From an uncultured Clostridia bacterium (GTDB lineage: Bacteria > Bacillota > Clostridia > Lachnospirales > CAG-274), in NCBI GenBank assembly GCA_947591605.1, contig CANQDF010000005.1, forward strand, positions 34,180 to 98,179: a DNA stretch of 64,000 nt, read 5' to 3'. Each line of letters opens with the position of its first letter. The stretch's first letter is position 1. The notes under the pieces were generated by a model. It had not been told where the DNA came from, made no database searches, and worked only from the letters and a program-made list of their open reading frames with translations. Positions 17,584 through 25,632 of the stretch are shown piece after piece. Made by a program: the position numbers and the translations under genes.

Positions 17584-18672
17584 ATGAAAAATATAGGTAT
17601 AATAGGTCTGGGGCTTATAGGCGGCTCTATTGCAAAGTCCCTTAAAAGGTATGACGGATATGTAATAAAGGCATTTAACAGGAGCAGACCGTCTATTGAC
17701 GCCGCAATTGCAGACGGCATAATTGACGACGGTTCTGCCGAGGATATATCCGTGCTTTCGGGCAGTGAAATAATTTTTATATGTACTCCCGTGGACCTTA
17801 TACCCGGCTATGTAGACAAGCTTTTGCCCATAATAGACAAAGATTGCATAATAACGGATGTGGGCAGCACAAAAGCCAACATATACCGCAAAATGCTCGG
17901 CTTCGGCGACAGGATAAACTATATAGGCGGTCACCCCATGGCAGGCTCGGAGCAGACAAGCTACAAGGCGGCAAAGCCGTTTCTGCTTGAAAACGCCTAC
18001 TATGTGGTTGCTCCTTCACCTTACGTCAAAAAAGAATATGTAGATAAATTTACCGCCCTTATAGAGCTTACCGGCGCCGTGCCAATAGTCATAGACCCCG
18101 ATGAGCACGATTATACGGTAGCTGCCATAAGCCATGTGCCCCATATAATAGCGGCGTCGCTTGTAAACACGGTAAAAAGGCTCGACGGAGAGCAGGGGCT
18201 TATGCACGCACTTGCGGCAGGCGGCTTTAAGGATATAACCCGCATAGCCTCGTCCAGCCCGGAGGTATGGACAGGCATATGCCTCGAAAACAAGGTTCAT
18301 ATATTAAAGGTGCTGGAAAGCTTTAAAGCCGATATAGACAGCTTTGCACAGGCAATTGCAGACAGCGATGCCGATGCCCTCGGCAGCTGCTTTGCGTGCG
18401 CAAGGGATTACAGAAACAGCTTTTCCTCAAAGCTGCCTACATCATATGCCACCAGCTTTGAGCTTTATGTAGATACTGCCGAAAAGCAGGGTATAATAGC
18501 TTCGGTCGCCTCGATACTTAGCCTTAACAATATAAACATAAAGAGTATAGGCGTAGTTGCAAACAGGGAATATGCAAACGGCATACTCCGCCTTGTACTC
18601 GACAGCAAGGAGGCAAAGGAAAAATGCCACGACTTGCTCACACGGATGAATTACACAGTATACGATAAATGA
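17584..18672 (+). CDS. tyrA: Prephenate dehydrogenase with C-terminal ACT domain
   Basis: A 362-residue enzyme of tyrosine synthesis, oxidatively decarboxylating prephenate to 4-hydroxyphenylpyruvate. It begins MKNIGIIGLGLIGGSIAKSL, the NAD-binding GxGxxG; STKANIYRKM and GGHPMAGSEQTSY are the substrate motifs, and AAISHVPHIIAASLVN is typical of the all-alpha dimer domain. The last 75 residues, from SFELYVDTAEKQGIIASVAS on, form an ACT domain that likely senses tyrosine. The start at 17584 has GGGAGGGA ten bases upstream; in-frame codons continue 46 residues further up but without an RBS. Confidence 0.95.
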   Translation: MKNIGIIGLGLIGGSIAKSLKRYDGYVIKAFNRSRPSIDAAIADGIIDDGSAEDISVLSGSEIIFICTPVDLIPGYVDKLLPIIDKDCIITDVGSTKANIYRKMLGFGDRINYIGGHPMAGSEQTSYKAAKPFLLENAYYVVAPSPYVKKEYVDKFTALIELTGAVPIVIDPDEHDYTVAAISHVPHIIAASLVNTVKRLDGEQGLMHALAAGGFKDITRIASSSPEVWTGICLENKVHILKVLESFKADIDSFAQAIADSDADALGSCFACARDYRNSFSSKLPTSYATSFELYVDTAEKQGIIASVASILSLNNINIKSIGVVANREYANGILRLVLDSKEAKEKCHDLLTRMNYTVYDK

Positions 18673-18682
18673 GGTATAAAAA

Positions 18683-19963
18683 ATGAACAAAACAATAAAA
18701 CCGATAACGGATATAGAAAAAACCATAAGGGTACCCGGAGATAAATCAATATCTCACAGAGCCGTAATGTTTGGCTCTATTGCAAAGGGAGATACGGAGA
18801 TAACGGGCTTCCTTACGGGTGACGACTGTATGTCCACCATAGGCTGCTTTAAAAAGCTCGGTATTGACATTGAAGCTGACGGAGAGCATATAACGGTACA
18901 CGGCAAGGGACTGAACGGGCTTGCCGCACCCCTTGGTCGGCTTGACGTAGGCAACAGCGGCACTACCATACGCCTTATATCGGGCATACTTGCAGCACAG
19001 GGCTTTGACTGTGAGCTTAACGGGGACGCCTCCATACAAAAACGCCCCATGAAGAGGATAATAGCCCCTCTCACCGAAATGGGCGCCGATATAGAAAGCA
19101 CAAACGGCGGCTATGCGCCGCTTAAAATACACGGCAAAAAGCTAAAAGCCATTGAATACACAATGCCCGTTGCAAGCGCACAGGTGAAATCCTCAATACT
19201 TTTGGCAAGCCTTTTTGCAGAGGGCGAAACGGTCATAAACGAGCCTGTTGCCTCCCGTGACCACACCGAGATAATGCTAAACTATTTCGGTGCGGATATT
19301 ACAAACACAAACGGCAGGATAGTTTCAAGGCCCGTAAAGGAGCTTTACGCAAAAGCAATAGCCGTGCCGGGAGATATATCCTCCGCAGCCTTTTTTATGG
19401 TAGCGGGTCTTATTGTGCCAAACTCTCACATTATTATAGAAAATGTGGGCATTAACCCAACAAGGACGGGTATAATAGATGCGCTCAGAGCAATGGGCGG
19501 CTATGTAAACATAATCAACGAGAGAAGCTCGGGAGGAGAGCCTGTAGGCGACATTGAGGTAAAAACCTCACATCTTAAGGCAACCGAGCTGAGCGGGGAC
19601 ATAATACCCCGTATGATAGACGAGATACCCGTATTTGCCGTAGCTGCTCTTGCGGCGGAAGGCACAACTACAGTAAGGGATGCAAGAGAACTAAAGGTAA
19701 AGGAATCAAACCGTATTGCCACCGTTTCCGCCGAGCTGGGCAAAATGGGAGCCGATATAACCGAAACAGACGACGGTATGATAATACCCGGCGGACAGCA
19801 TCTGCACGGCGCCGTTACGGACAGCCACCTTGACCACAGGCTGGCAATGACCTGCGCCATAGCCGCACTTACATCTGACGGAGAAACAACCATAACCGAT
19901 GCCGACTGCGTTGGTATATCGTTCCCCGATTTTTATGAGGTGCTCGACAGCCTTAAACGGTAA
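18683..19963 (+). CDS. aroA: 3-phosphoshikimate 1-carboxyvinyltransferase (EPSP synthase)
   Basis: A 426-residue enzyme joining PEP to shikimate 3-phosphate. Signatures are GDKSISHRAVMFGS near the N-terminus, GNSGTTIRLISGILA (about 91-105), VASAQVKSSILLA and the C-terminal RELKVKESNRIATV and DHRLAMTCAIAAL. The PEP-site segment is LNGDASIQKRPM-like, and the GNSGTTIRL spelling suggests a class II type enzyme; its inhibitor response cannot be decided here. AATGAGGT precedes the ATG, 10 bases after tyrA, so the two form an operon ended by a strong terminator. Confidence 0.97.
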   Translation: MNKTIKPITDIEKTIRVPGDKSISHRAVMFGSIAKGDTEITGFLTGDDCMSTIGCFKKLGIDIEADGEHITVHGKGLNGLAAPLGRLDVGNSGTTIRLISGILAAQGFDCELNGDASIQKRPMKRIIAPLTEMGADIESTNGGYAPLKIHGKKLKAIEYTMPVASAQVKSSILLASLFAEGETVINEPVASRDHTEIMLNYFGADITNTNGRIVSRPVKELYAKAIAVPGDISSAAFFMVAGLIVPNSHIIIENVGINPTRTGIIDALRAMGGYVNIINERSSGGEPVGDIEVKTSHLKATELSGDIIPRMIDEIPVFAVAALAAEGTTTVRDARELKVKESNRIATVSAELGKMGADITETDDGMIIPGGQHLHGAVTDSHLDHRLAMTCAIAALTSDGETTITDADCVGISFPDFYEVLDSLKR

Positions 19964-19985
19964 TACGATATTGTTTTACTTAAAT

Positions 19986-20032
19986 AAAAACATCGGTCAC
20001 CGAACTAAAATGTCGGTGACTGATGTTTTTTA
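19986..20032 (+). terminator. Terminator after tyrA-aroA
   Basis: AAAAACATCGGTCACCGA pairs with TCGGTGACTGATGTTTTT (one G-T pair), giving an 18-bp stem closed by a 9-base loop with T-runs on both strands. It marks the left edge of the AT-rich island. The 185 bases after it, up to 20218, hold nothing recognisable. Confidence 0.92.
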
Positions 20033-20218
20033 ACGGCTGCAAGGTTGGTATAGGCAAGTCAAAATACTTAAATGGTTTTCTTGCCGATCGTTCCGAAAAT
20101 CAAAGCTGTTGAAAACGCTCGTATAAACCGCAATACCGAGTTGGAAACAGGACTTTCTCAGCGATTTCTAACTGTCCCCTGTTTCGTACGTCTTGCAATT
20201 GGCGGTTTTAAATAACCA

Positions 20219-21196
20219 CTAATCTTGTTGCATATTTTTGGGAGTGTATATTTCTTCTTTTGGAAGCAAATGCAAAATATTTTCACCCCTGCGAAGCTTA
20301 TTTTTCAACTCGGACACATAGCTTGTTATATCTTCAACATTTTCTATCCATTCTACAAGATAATCAAATGAATAACCACGTCTTATTCCAATTTGAATGA
20401 CTCGTCTGTTTATAGGTGAACCGTATATATCTCTGTCCGGGTCCCACTGACAGCGAATATCGGATTTTTTTATCAAATTTTTCTTTTCCTCATCGGTCAA
20501 CCCCAAATCAAAGTCAATTTTGTAAGGTGTTGCAGCACTGACCAAAAAATCAAAATTTTCTCTTTTAATATCTATCGCCAATATAACTTCCTGATTCTCT
20601 TTTTCAGCCCATCCACATCTGTACATCATCCACAAAAAAGATGGTTTTATCCATGTCATTCTATCCATATTAAAGTGCGTACCCATAAAATCCCTTTCAA
20701 GGACTTCATTGGCAACTGCTCTTGGAAAAGCTTGATATACCCGTATTGTATTCCGATCAAATACTCCATAAATTTGTTTTGTTTGAGAAATATTGTGGTT
20801 TTTAGGAAAGTAATAACTAAGGCACGATTCAAAGCAGGATATTTTATAACTTTGATTTACCATGCTTTTGAGTCCGGCTTTTGATTTGATCCTCGATAAT
20901 GCTAAATAAATAGGGTCCTTGATCAGATCTATTCCCTCAATATTATTCAGCAAATACAACAATTTATCTTCATATTTAGTTATAATATTGGTATCAAATT
21001 GTGAAATATAATTTGCCGCAATGGTTTTAGGGTCATCTGAATACCTGTTATCTTCGCTATCCGCCAATAGATCTGTTAATTCCAAAAAAAGCTGTTCATT
21101 ATTTAAGTTATTTAAAAAAAACTTGTATTCCTTTTTGTGATCCTTTTTACTTAAAAATACCGAGCTAATTAATTTATCGCATAATTTACTATCCAT
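20219..21196 (-). CDS. DUF4291-domain protein with an extra N-terminal region
   Basis: A 325-residue protein. The C-terminal 190 residues match DUF4291: QIYGVFDRNTIRVYQAFP, MTWIKPSFLWMMYRCGWA, NQEVILAIDI and CQWDPDRDIYG followed by RVIQIGIRRG. The first ~125 residues are lysine- and leucine-rich, helical, not part of DUF4291 and of no family I know. DUF4291 has no proven reaction that I can cite. Most DUF4291 proteins are about 200 residues, so this is a fusion. It is the last gene of the AT-rich island and has its own RBS (GGAGGTC). It could be an immunity- or defence-associated protein; that is inference from context. Confidence 0.8.
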   Translation of the reverse strand: MDSKLCDKLISSVFLSKKDHKKEYKFFLNNLNNEQLFLELTDLLADSEDNRYSDDPKTIAANYISQFDTNIITKYEDKLLYLLNNIEGIDLIKDPIYLALSRIKSKAGLKSMVNQSYKISCFESCLSYYFPKNHNISQTKQIYGVFDRNTIRVYQAFPRAVANEVLERDFMGTHFNMDRMTWIKPSFLWMMYRCGWAEKENQEVILAIDIKRENFDFLVSAATPYKIDFDLGLTDEEKKNLIKKSDIRCQWDPDRDIYGSPINRRVIQIGIRRGYSFDYLVEWIENVEDITSYVSELKNKLRRGENILHLLPKEEIYTPKNMQQD

Positions 21197-21241
21197 CTGT
21201 TATGACCTCCGTTTTTGCTTAGGTTAGTTGGCATATCCAAA

Positions 21242-21311
21242 GCGTTGACTGTGTACTGCAAAATTAGAGGTTTTGCCTCTTATTAAACCAAAAGCAGACC
21301 TCAAACTCCCT
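21242..21311 (-). repeat. 70-bp island repeat, copy A (with terminator hairpin)
   Basis: GCGTTGACTGTGTACTGCAA and the following ~50 bases recur almost unchanged at 24169-24241. On the minus strand it contains AGAGG-CAAAA-CCTCT then AATTTTG, a weak terminator after the ankyrin gene, and it extends into the last codons of that gene. It probably arose by segmental duplication in the island. Confidence 0.75.
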
Positions 21312-21825
21312 GTCTTGCACCAATCTCCTTCATTCTCTCTAAAATAATATTTCTATAGGGCATTTTTTCTGCAAGTTCAATAGGTGATAGCCCCCATTCA
21401 TTCTTTGTTCTTACATCCACATATGTTTGACTAAACCATATTGCGTATAACGGTTCTAATTCAACATCTGTATATTTCATATTTATTAAATATTGTAAGG
21501 GCAATCTTTTCTTGTTATCTAATTGATTTATGCTTACCCCGTTTTCTATAAGTCTTTTGCAAAGTACTATGGTTTGCTCTAAATCGTGATTTGTTCTGGA
21601 TAACAAGATATGTAATAAATTTTCATTCTCTTCGTTTAAGCCCGTTGCATCAGCTCCTTTATCCAATAAATAATTTGTAATCTCATATCTGCTGCATAAG
21701 TCATTATTTGATAATGAAAAGAATAATAATGATTTATTATGAAAATTTTTATTAATATCTGCTTCATTAAAATTCCTTAAAAATTCATCTGTTGTTTTTA
21801 GTTTCGCTATCAAATCTATCTGCAT
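21301..21825 (-). CDS. Ankyrin-repeat protein, probable immunity-type
   Basis: A 174-residue protein with three or four ankyrin-like units: EITNYLLDKGADATGLNEEN, ENLLHILLSRTNHD, CKRLIENGVSINQLDNKKRL-like and TKNEWGLSPIELAEKM. There is no signal peptide or membrane segment, so it acts in the cytoplasm through protein binding. Small ankyrin proteins are a known type of immunity protein beside polymorphic toxins, which fits the RHS remnants 2 kb upstream in the same orientation, but no specific toxin can be paired with it. AAGGAGG precedes the ATG. Confidence 0.75.
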   Translation of the reverse strand: MQIDLIAKLKTTDEFLRNFNEADINKNFHNKSLLFFSLSNNDLCSRYEITNYLLDKGADATGLNEENENLLHILLSRTNHDLEQTIVLCKRLIENGVSINQLDNKKRLPLQYLINMKYTDVELEPLYAIWFSQTYVDVRTKNEWGLSPIELAEKMPYRNIILERMKEIGARQGV

Positions 21826-21898
21826 AATTATTCCTCCTTATTCATATTTATGGCCTCAATTGTTATTTGGCAACTCAGGTCCATAATTATTGGGATCG

Positions 21899-22282
21899 TT
21901 ATATCAATTTTAATTCAGCAACCTTTTTCTTCCCTTCATATATTCCATATACCTCATTGATCGATAAAAGATGAAGCGGAGCTTCTTCAGATAGCGAAGT
22001 AAATTCTATAAACATTGCATCTTTATTTAGCTTTGTACACACAAAATCAATACTCCAATCAGGATTCTCTGCATAATTGTCTATTTTAATTAATGGACAG
22101 TATCTGGTCCCCTCCGGTGGAGGTGATACCCTGCCTCCATTTTGTTTGGAGATCCATTTAACAATTGCTTTGTAATACATAAACCGTAACACTTCCTTTA
22201 CTGAGTCAAAAAGCTTGTTTAAAACATCTAATCGTGAATAAAAAGCCTGTCCTATATTATCTAAATGTTGACAGTAATACAT
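21899..22282 (-). CDS. Hypothetical island protein
   Basis: A 127-residue reading frame with no family I recognise. The conserved-looking core is GGRVSPPPEGTRYCPLI, WSIDFVCTKLNKDAMFIEF and LLSINEVYGIYEGKKKVAEL, suggesting a small beta-rich fold. The start is uncertain. The ATG at 22282 has no RBS, while ATG 22180 (MYYKAIVKWISKQNGG) has GGAAGTG nine bases upstream, giving 93 residues. AT-rich like its neighbours, and probably one of several orphan immunity genes. Confidence 0.5.
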   Translation of the reverse strand: MYYCQHLDNIGQAFYSRLDVLNKLFDSVKEVLRFMYYKAIVKWISKQNGGRVSPPPEGTRYCPLIKIDNYAENPDWSIDFVCTKLNKDAMFIEFTSLSEEAPLHLLSINEVYGIYEGKKKVAELKLI

Positions 22283-22312
22283 ATCCGATAAAGCTCTTTA
22301 ATCTACTTCTAT

Positions 22313-22420
22313 TTAAATCATTTTAAAATTACCGTCTTGATAAAAGATTTTTGCCCATTTCAATGTATCTTCTTGTGTGGTTGCAAACCATTTTTCTTAC
22401 ATAGCTCTATCAAATGGCAT
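22313..22420 (-). pseudogene. Gene scrap with an in-frame stop
   Basis: A 36-codon frame reads MPFDRAM, a TAA, then EKWFATTQEDTLKWAKIFYQ and DGNFKMI before its stop. The second part looks like the conserved end of a small protein, but the upstream part is missing and interrupted. It fills most of the gap between two island genes and indicates decay of an older gene there. Confidence 0.45.
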
Positions 22421-22452
22421 AAATCTCTTATTTTTATTCTTCTGCCTTCTTA

Positions 22453-23037
22453 TTAGCGATTCCACCCACAACTCAATCCGTATATATCTTCCAGTTGTAT
22501 CCAAAAGCATCTATATTTTTTTGCCAAACAAGGATGTGATCTCATAAACACTCCAACTCCGCATTCTTTGTCTAAATATTCTTTAACCGTATCGACGTTA
22601 TGGTTGAACATTATATCCGGAGTATGCTGATTATAGTATATTTCTTTGTGTGCAAGTGAAAGCCTTAATTTTAAAAACAGGTTGCCTGATTTTTCTTTTT
22701 GAGGCAATAGCTTTTTTATTGCAGAAATACACAGCAATAATATTTCCACACATATAAGGGTTTTTTGTTTAAAATCCTCCTTGTCATCAATTAGGTCAAC
22801 TGCCTTAATATAGTTTTCAATTATGGATATTTCCTCCGAATCAAATATTTTTAATATATCGGATTTATCCTTATTTGCACTGATTGAATCATCTTTGATC
22901 ATATTAAGCACATACTCTAATTTTGTTAAAAATAATATTGCCGCAGCTATATTCCTTCCGTTATATATCGAAACTCTTATTTCTGAAATATAATCCCTTA
23001 TTAATCCACAAATAGCGGATTTTGCAAAATCAAACAT
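22453..23037 (-). CDS. Hypothetical island protein, helical
   Basis: A 194-residue protein, mostly helical, with ARLKL-type leucine patterns (VLNMIKDDSI, ENYIKAVDLIDDKEDFKQK, LLLCISAIKKLL) and a C-terminal part rich in Cys and Trp (CLAKKYRCFWIQLEDIYGLS). No family is recognised. It starts 7 bases after the previous gene, whose final codons ATGTGA overlap its leader, so it is probably co-translated. AT-rich codon use differs sharply from the his and rfb genes. Confidence 0.55.
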   Translation of the reverse strand: MFDFAKSAICGLIRDYISEIRVSIYNGRNIAAAILFLTKLEYVLNMIKDDSISANKDKSDILKIFDSEEISIIENYIKAVDLIDDKEDFKQKTLICVEILLLCISAIKKLLPQKEKSGNLFLKLRLSLAHKEIYYNQHTPDIMFNHNVDTVKEYLDKECGVGVFMRSHPCLAKKYRCFWIQLEDIYGLSCGWNR

Positions 23038-23043
23038 ATTTTA

Positions 23044-23436
23044 TCACATCCATTTACCGAAGAAATTAATAATACCTTGAAGGCTTGAAGTTTTACCACG
23101 CACAGGTAATTCACCGGCTTTTAAACCATCCGAATTAATTATATTGATAATTTTTTTTAGACGTTCTTCCAATACGATATTGTTTTTTTCCGACTGTATA
23201 GAACAATATATCATATTGCCTATATCTTCATGCCATAAAAGTTCATATTTTTCATTTTCCGAATAGACATAAATAATGCTATACCGGATGAATTTCTCTT
23301 TTTTATAAATCATATTAAAATTTGAACAAAATAATTTTGCAATATAGTCATTCCCATCATAGTAATCAAAATTTACAAGCCAAAACTCCACTCTGTTTTT
23401 CCGTTTATTTTGATGTTTGGCATATTTAACTATCAT
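23044..23436 (-). CDS. Putative immunity protein next to a toxin C-terminus
   Basis: A 130-residue protein of unknown family, beginning MIVKYAKHQNKRKNRVEFW, with a beta-rich middle (IRYSIIYVYSENEKYELLW) and a helical end. The ATG at 23436 lies 5 bases after the toxin-end gene, with GGGGTGA overlapping that gene's stop; this tight spacing is typical of toxin-immunity pairs. The immunity role is inferred from position only. Confidence 0.5.
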   Translation of the reverse strand: MIVKYAKHQNKRKNRVEFWLVNFDYYDGNDYIAKLFCSNFNMIYKKEKFIRYSIIYVYSENEKYELLWHEDIGNMIYCSIQSEKNNIVLEERLKKIINIINSDGLKAGELPVRGKTSSLQGIINFFGKWM

Positions 23437-23441
23437 GACGG

Positions 23442-23684
23442 TCACCCCAATCCATACTTTTGATTGACAGATTTTCGAGAACGTTGAAAACTTTCTGTTA
23501 TCGCTCTGTATATATCGTCCCCTATCGGTCCCTTATCAGTCTGTTTTTTAACAATTTCTTCCCACATAAGGTTTTGTTCCTGTGCATTTAATTTAACTGC
23601 CTTAGCACTATTGGTCATCATATTTCCGGCTTCGATTCTATATTCATTTCTTAAATTAAATGCCTGTTTTGCACAGATATTCAC
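23442..23684 (-). CDS. C-terminal fragment of a polymorphic (RHS-type) toxin
   Basis: An 80-residue frame: AFNLRNEYRIEAGNMMTNS, then LNAQEQNLMWEEIVKKQTDK, DDIYRAITESFQRSRKSVNQ and KYGLG. This arrangement (Asn-Leu-Arg-x-x-Tyr-Arg...Met-Met, Trp-Glu-Glu, Ile..Ser..Arg-Ser-Arg..Val-Asn) is a common C-terminal end of secreted RHS/YD and related toxins. There is no convincing start: a GTG at 23684 lies in a frame that has lost its upstream part, and RHS-like sequence lies 220 bases further upstream on the same strand. I treat it as the tail of a broken toxin gene. Confidence 0.6.
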   Translation of the reverse strand: MNICAKQAFNLRNEYRIEAGNMMTNSAKAVKLNAQEQNLMWEEIVKKQTDKGPIGDDIYRAITESFQRSRKSVNQKYGLG

Positions 23685-23736
23685 CTTTATGTGACAGGTT
23701 TACTGCATTAAGTTTCTTCTGTATTATATTTTTCTG

Positions 23737-23897
23737 TTACATCTTTGCATCTTTTTCGGTTGATATTTTGTATTCTTCAAGATATTTTAGTAAGAGTTCA
23801 GTGTCCTCCTTTTTACTGTTCCGGAACATCTTAATTGTGTAATTATATCCCAACCATAATTTAATATTTTGCTTTCTGTAAATTCTATTTCATCCAT
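23737..23897 (-). pseudogene. Broken small ORFs between RHS scrap and toxin tail
   Basis: Two overlapping frames, MDEIEFTESKILNYGWDI (23897 to 23787) and MFRNSKKEDTELLLKYLEEY (23829 to 23737), can be joined by one frameshift into a peptide of about 50 residues ending KISTEKDAKM. Each alone is too short and lacks conserved features. They look like a disrupted linker or immunity gene of the RHS locus. Confidence 0.35.
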
Positions 23898-24058
23898 TTA
23901 TAATACCCCACTACAGCCTCTTGCGGAATGTGCCGTAACAGATTTCAAGCTGCCATCATCATAATAATTATACAATACATAAGCACTGTTCTGCAAGTTT
24001 TTTTTGCTAATCCGTTAAGTTCGTTATACTCATACTTTATAGCCAGACCGTTAAACGC
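23898..24058 (-). pseudogene. RHS/YD-repeat remnant, frameshifted
   Basis: Minus-strand translation gives AFNGLAIKYEYNELNGLAKK, then after a shift at an A-run of eight (about 23998-24005) NSAYVLYNYYDDGSLKSVT. KYEYNELNGLAKK and YNYYDDGSLKSVT are typical YD/RHS-repeat units (consensus YEYDxLNRLxKV and YxYDxxGNLxxVT). Only one to two repeats survive; the large N-terminal cage is missing. This identifies the island as a decayed RHS toxin locus. Confidence 0.7.
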
Positions 24059-24072
24059 AATAATTGGAATAA

Positions 24073-24112
24073 AAAAATATCAGCCACCGGACCATCACGA
24101 ACAGTGGCTGAT
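24073..24112 (-). terminator. Terminator at the right edge of the island / end of the rfb operon
   Basis: On the minus strand CATCAGCCAC (24112-24103) pairs with GTGGCTGATA (24087-24078), followed by seven T. It resembles in layout, though not in sequence, the terminator at 19986, so the island is bracketed by two terminators. Confidence 0.75.
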
Positions 24113-24168
24113 GTGTGATAATGGATTTATATTGGGAACGATCAGCCGAAACAAAACCCGTCTTTATG

Positions 24169-24241
24169 CGTTGACTGTGTACTGCAAAATTAGAGCTTTG
24201 CCTCTTATCAAGCCCAAAACAGACCTCCGCTCCCTTGTCTT
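24169..24241 (-). repeat. 70-bp island repeat, copy B
   Basis: The second copy of the element at 21242-21311, same orientation, with a few substitutions and a one-base gap. It includes AAGACAAGGGAG, matching the last codons of the ankyrin gene, so it is the footprint of a duplicated gene end with the rest lost. Confidence 0.72.
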
Positions 24242-24288
24242 ACTTATTACTTTAAAATTTCTGTTTTTACTGCATAGTCATGCACTTA

Positions 24289-24648
24289 TCATACCGTCAT
24301 ATCGTCCTTTTTTGCAAGTATTGCCGCAACAGCGGTACAAGCGGGACAATCACAGTATTTTGCACCTGCTGCCTTTATTTCTCTGCCATGTGCGTTTATC
24401 TGCTTTGCCATCTCCTCACCGAACACCTTAACGCCTGCTTCGGAGCCCGAAAAAGCAATAAGCGTATCTATCGGCATTATATCCTCTTCAAGCTCGGCTA
24501 TAAGCTTTTCGGTCATATCCGCCTGCTTATCCGTACCCAAAGCGTCCAGCCATGCCTGCGCAGCCGCCTTTGCCTCGGCGCAGCACGATGGCGCATTCAT
24601 CAGCTCGTGCAGTTTTTCCGTTACAAAGCTCTGTGTTTCCTTAGTCAT
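24289..24648 (-). CDS. Small conserved cysteine-containing protein (often annotated 'molecular chaperone Hsp90')
   Basis: A 119-residue soluble protein: FVTEKLHELMNAPSCCAEAK, AAAQAWLDALGTDKQAD, ELEEDIMPIDTLIAFSGSE and KYCDCPACTAVAAILAKKD. Close relatives in Clostridia are commonly labelled as Hsp90-like, but the protein has none of the Hsp90 ATPase domain and its function is unknown. Paired Cys (SCC, CDCPAC) could bind metal. AAAGGAG precedes the ATG at 24648. It is the last gene of the rfb cluster and follows the nucleotidyltransferase by 14 bases. Confidence 0.7.
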   Translation of the reverse strand: MTKETQSFVTEKLHELMNAPSCCAEAKAAAQAWLDALGTDKQADMTEKLIAELEEDIMPIDTLIAFSGSEAGVKVFGEEMAKQINAHGREIKAAGAKYCDCPACTAVAAILAKKDDMTV

Positions 24649-24662
24649 AAATATATCTCCTT

Positions 24663-25589
24663 TCATTTAAGCAAGTCATCAAAAAGCTTGTCGCCGTAAA
24701 CGCCGTCACATATAAGCTTTTCAAATGAACTTACAACATAATCCTTATCCTCTTTATAGGTAACGCCAAACCATTTATCTTCGGTATCAAGCACCTTTAC
24801 CGACACCCTGCCTGCCTTTATGAGCTCGTCAATGTATATAGGCAAAAGAAATTCCGCCTTGAGCTCTCTGCCTTCTATTTTGTCAAAAAACTCGGCAAAG
24901 CCCGTTTCCAGCCTGTCGATAAATTCGGGAGTAAGTCCCCACATATTCATTGAAACATAGGCGTTTTCATCTATTTTTTTACCGCCTGCCGCAGCGCCCT
25001 CGGGCGTCTTTTCTATACCCTGGGTTTCGTTTACCTCTGTAAGACAGCCGTTTTTGTCAAGCCTGCAAATGCCTCTTGTAACACCGCCGTGTTCGCTTAA
25101 CGTGTTTTTCAATATGAAACCTGCCATACAATAGTCATCCGGCTTTTGAGGCGTATAAGCCTCAAGGAAGCCGTGCAGCTTTTTAAATGCCTGCTTACCG
25201 TAGTAATCGTCTGCATTTATTACCGCAAAAGGCTCTTTTACAAGCCCCTTGCACGACAGCACAGCCTGTCCCGTGCCCCATGGCTTTGTCCTGCCCTTCG
25301 GCATGGAAACGCCCTCGGGTATATCGTCAAGCTCCTGAAAGGCATAGCCCAGCTCTATGCCAAGCCCTGAGCATATCCGCTCTATACGGTCGCCGATAGC
25401 CGCCTTAAATGCCTCATGGATATCATGCCTTATGATAAACACTATTTTATCAAAGCCTGCCTCTATGGCATCGTGTATGGAATAATCCATAATGATCTCG
25501 CCGTGTCTGCCGACAGGTTCAAGCTGCTTTATGCCCCCTCCGAAGCGTGAACCTATGCCTGCTGCCATAATAACCAAAGTAGTTTTCAT
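24663..25589 (-). CDS. Sugar nucleotidyltransferase-like protein
   Basis: A 308-residue protein with the N-terminal nucleotidyltransferase signature VIMAAGIGSRFGGGIKQLEP and the metal-binding INADDYYG (about 110). GTGQAVLSCKGLV and EHGGVTRGICRLD are consistent with the NDP-sugar synthase fold, but the protein is not a clear GalU or GlmU. It probably activates a sugar phosphate for surface polysaccharide, given its position directly after the dTDP-rhamnose genes. The exact sugar is unknown. Confidence 0.85.
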   Translation of the reverse strand: MKTTLVIMAAGIGSRFGGGIKQLEPVGRHGEIIMDYSIHDAIEAGFDKIVFIIRHDIHEAFKAAIGDRIERICSGLGIELGYAFQELDDIPEGVSMPKGRTKPWGTGQAVLSCKGLVKEPFAVINADDYYGKQAFKKLHGFLEAYTPQKPDDYCMAGFILKNTLSEHGGVTRGICRLDKNGCLTEVNETQGIEKTPEGAAAGGKKIDENAYVSMNMWGLTPEFIDRLETGFAEFFDKIEGRELKAEFLLPIYIDELIKAGRVSVKVLDTEDKWFGVTYKEDKDYVVSSFEKLICDGVYGDKLFDDLLK

Positions 25590-25632
25590 ATCGTTTTTCT
25601 CCCTTATCTTTATTATTTTTTAAAGCACCGTA

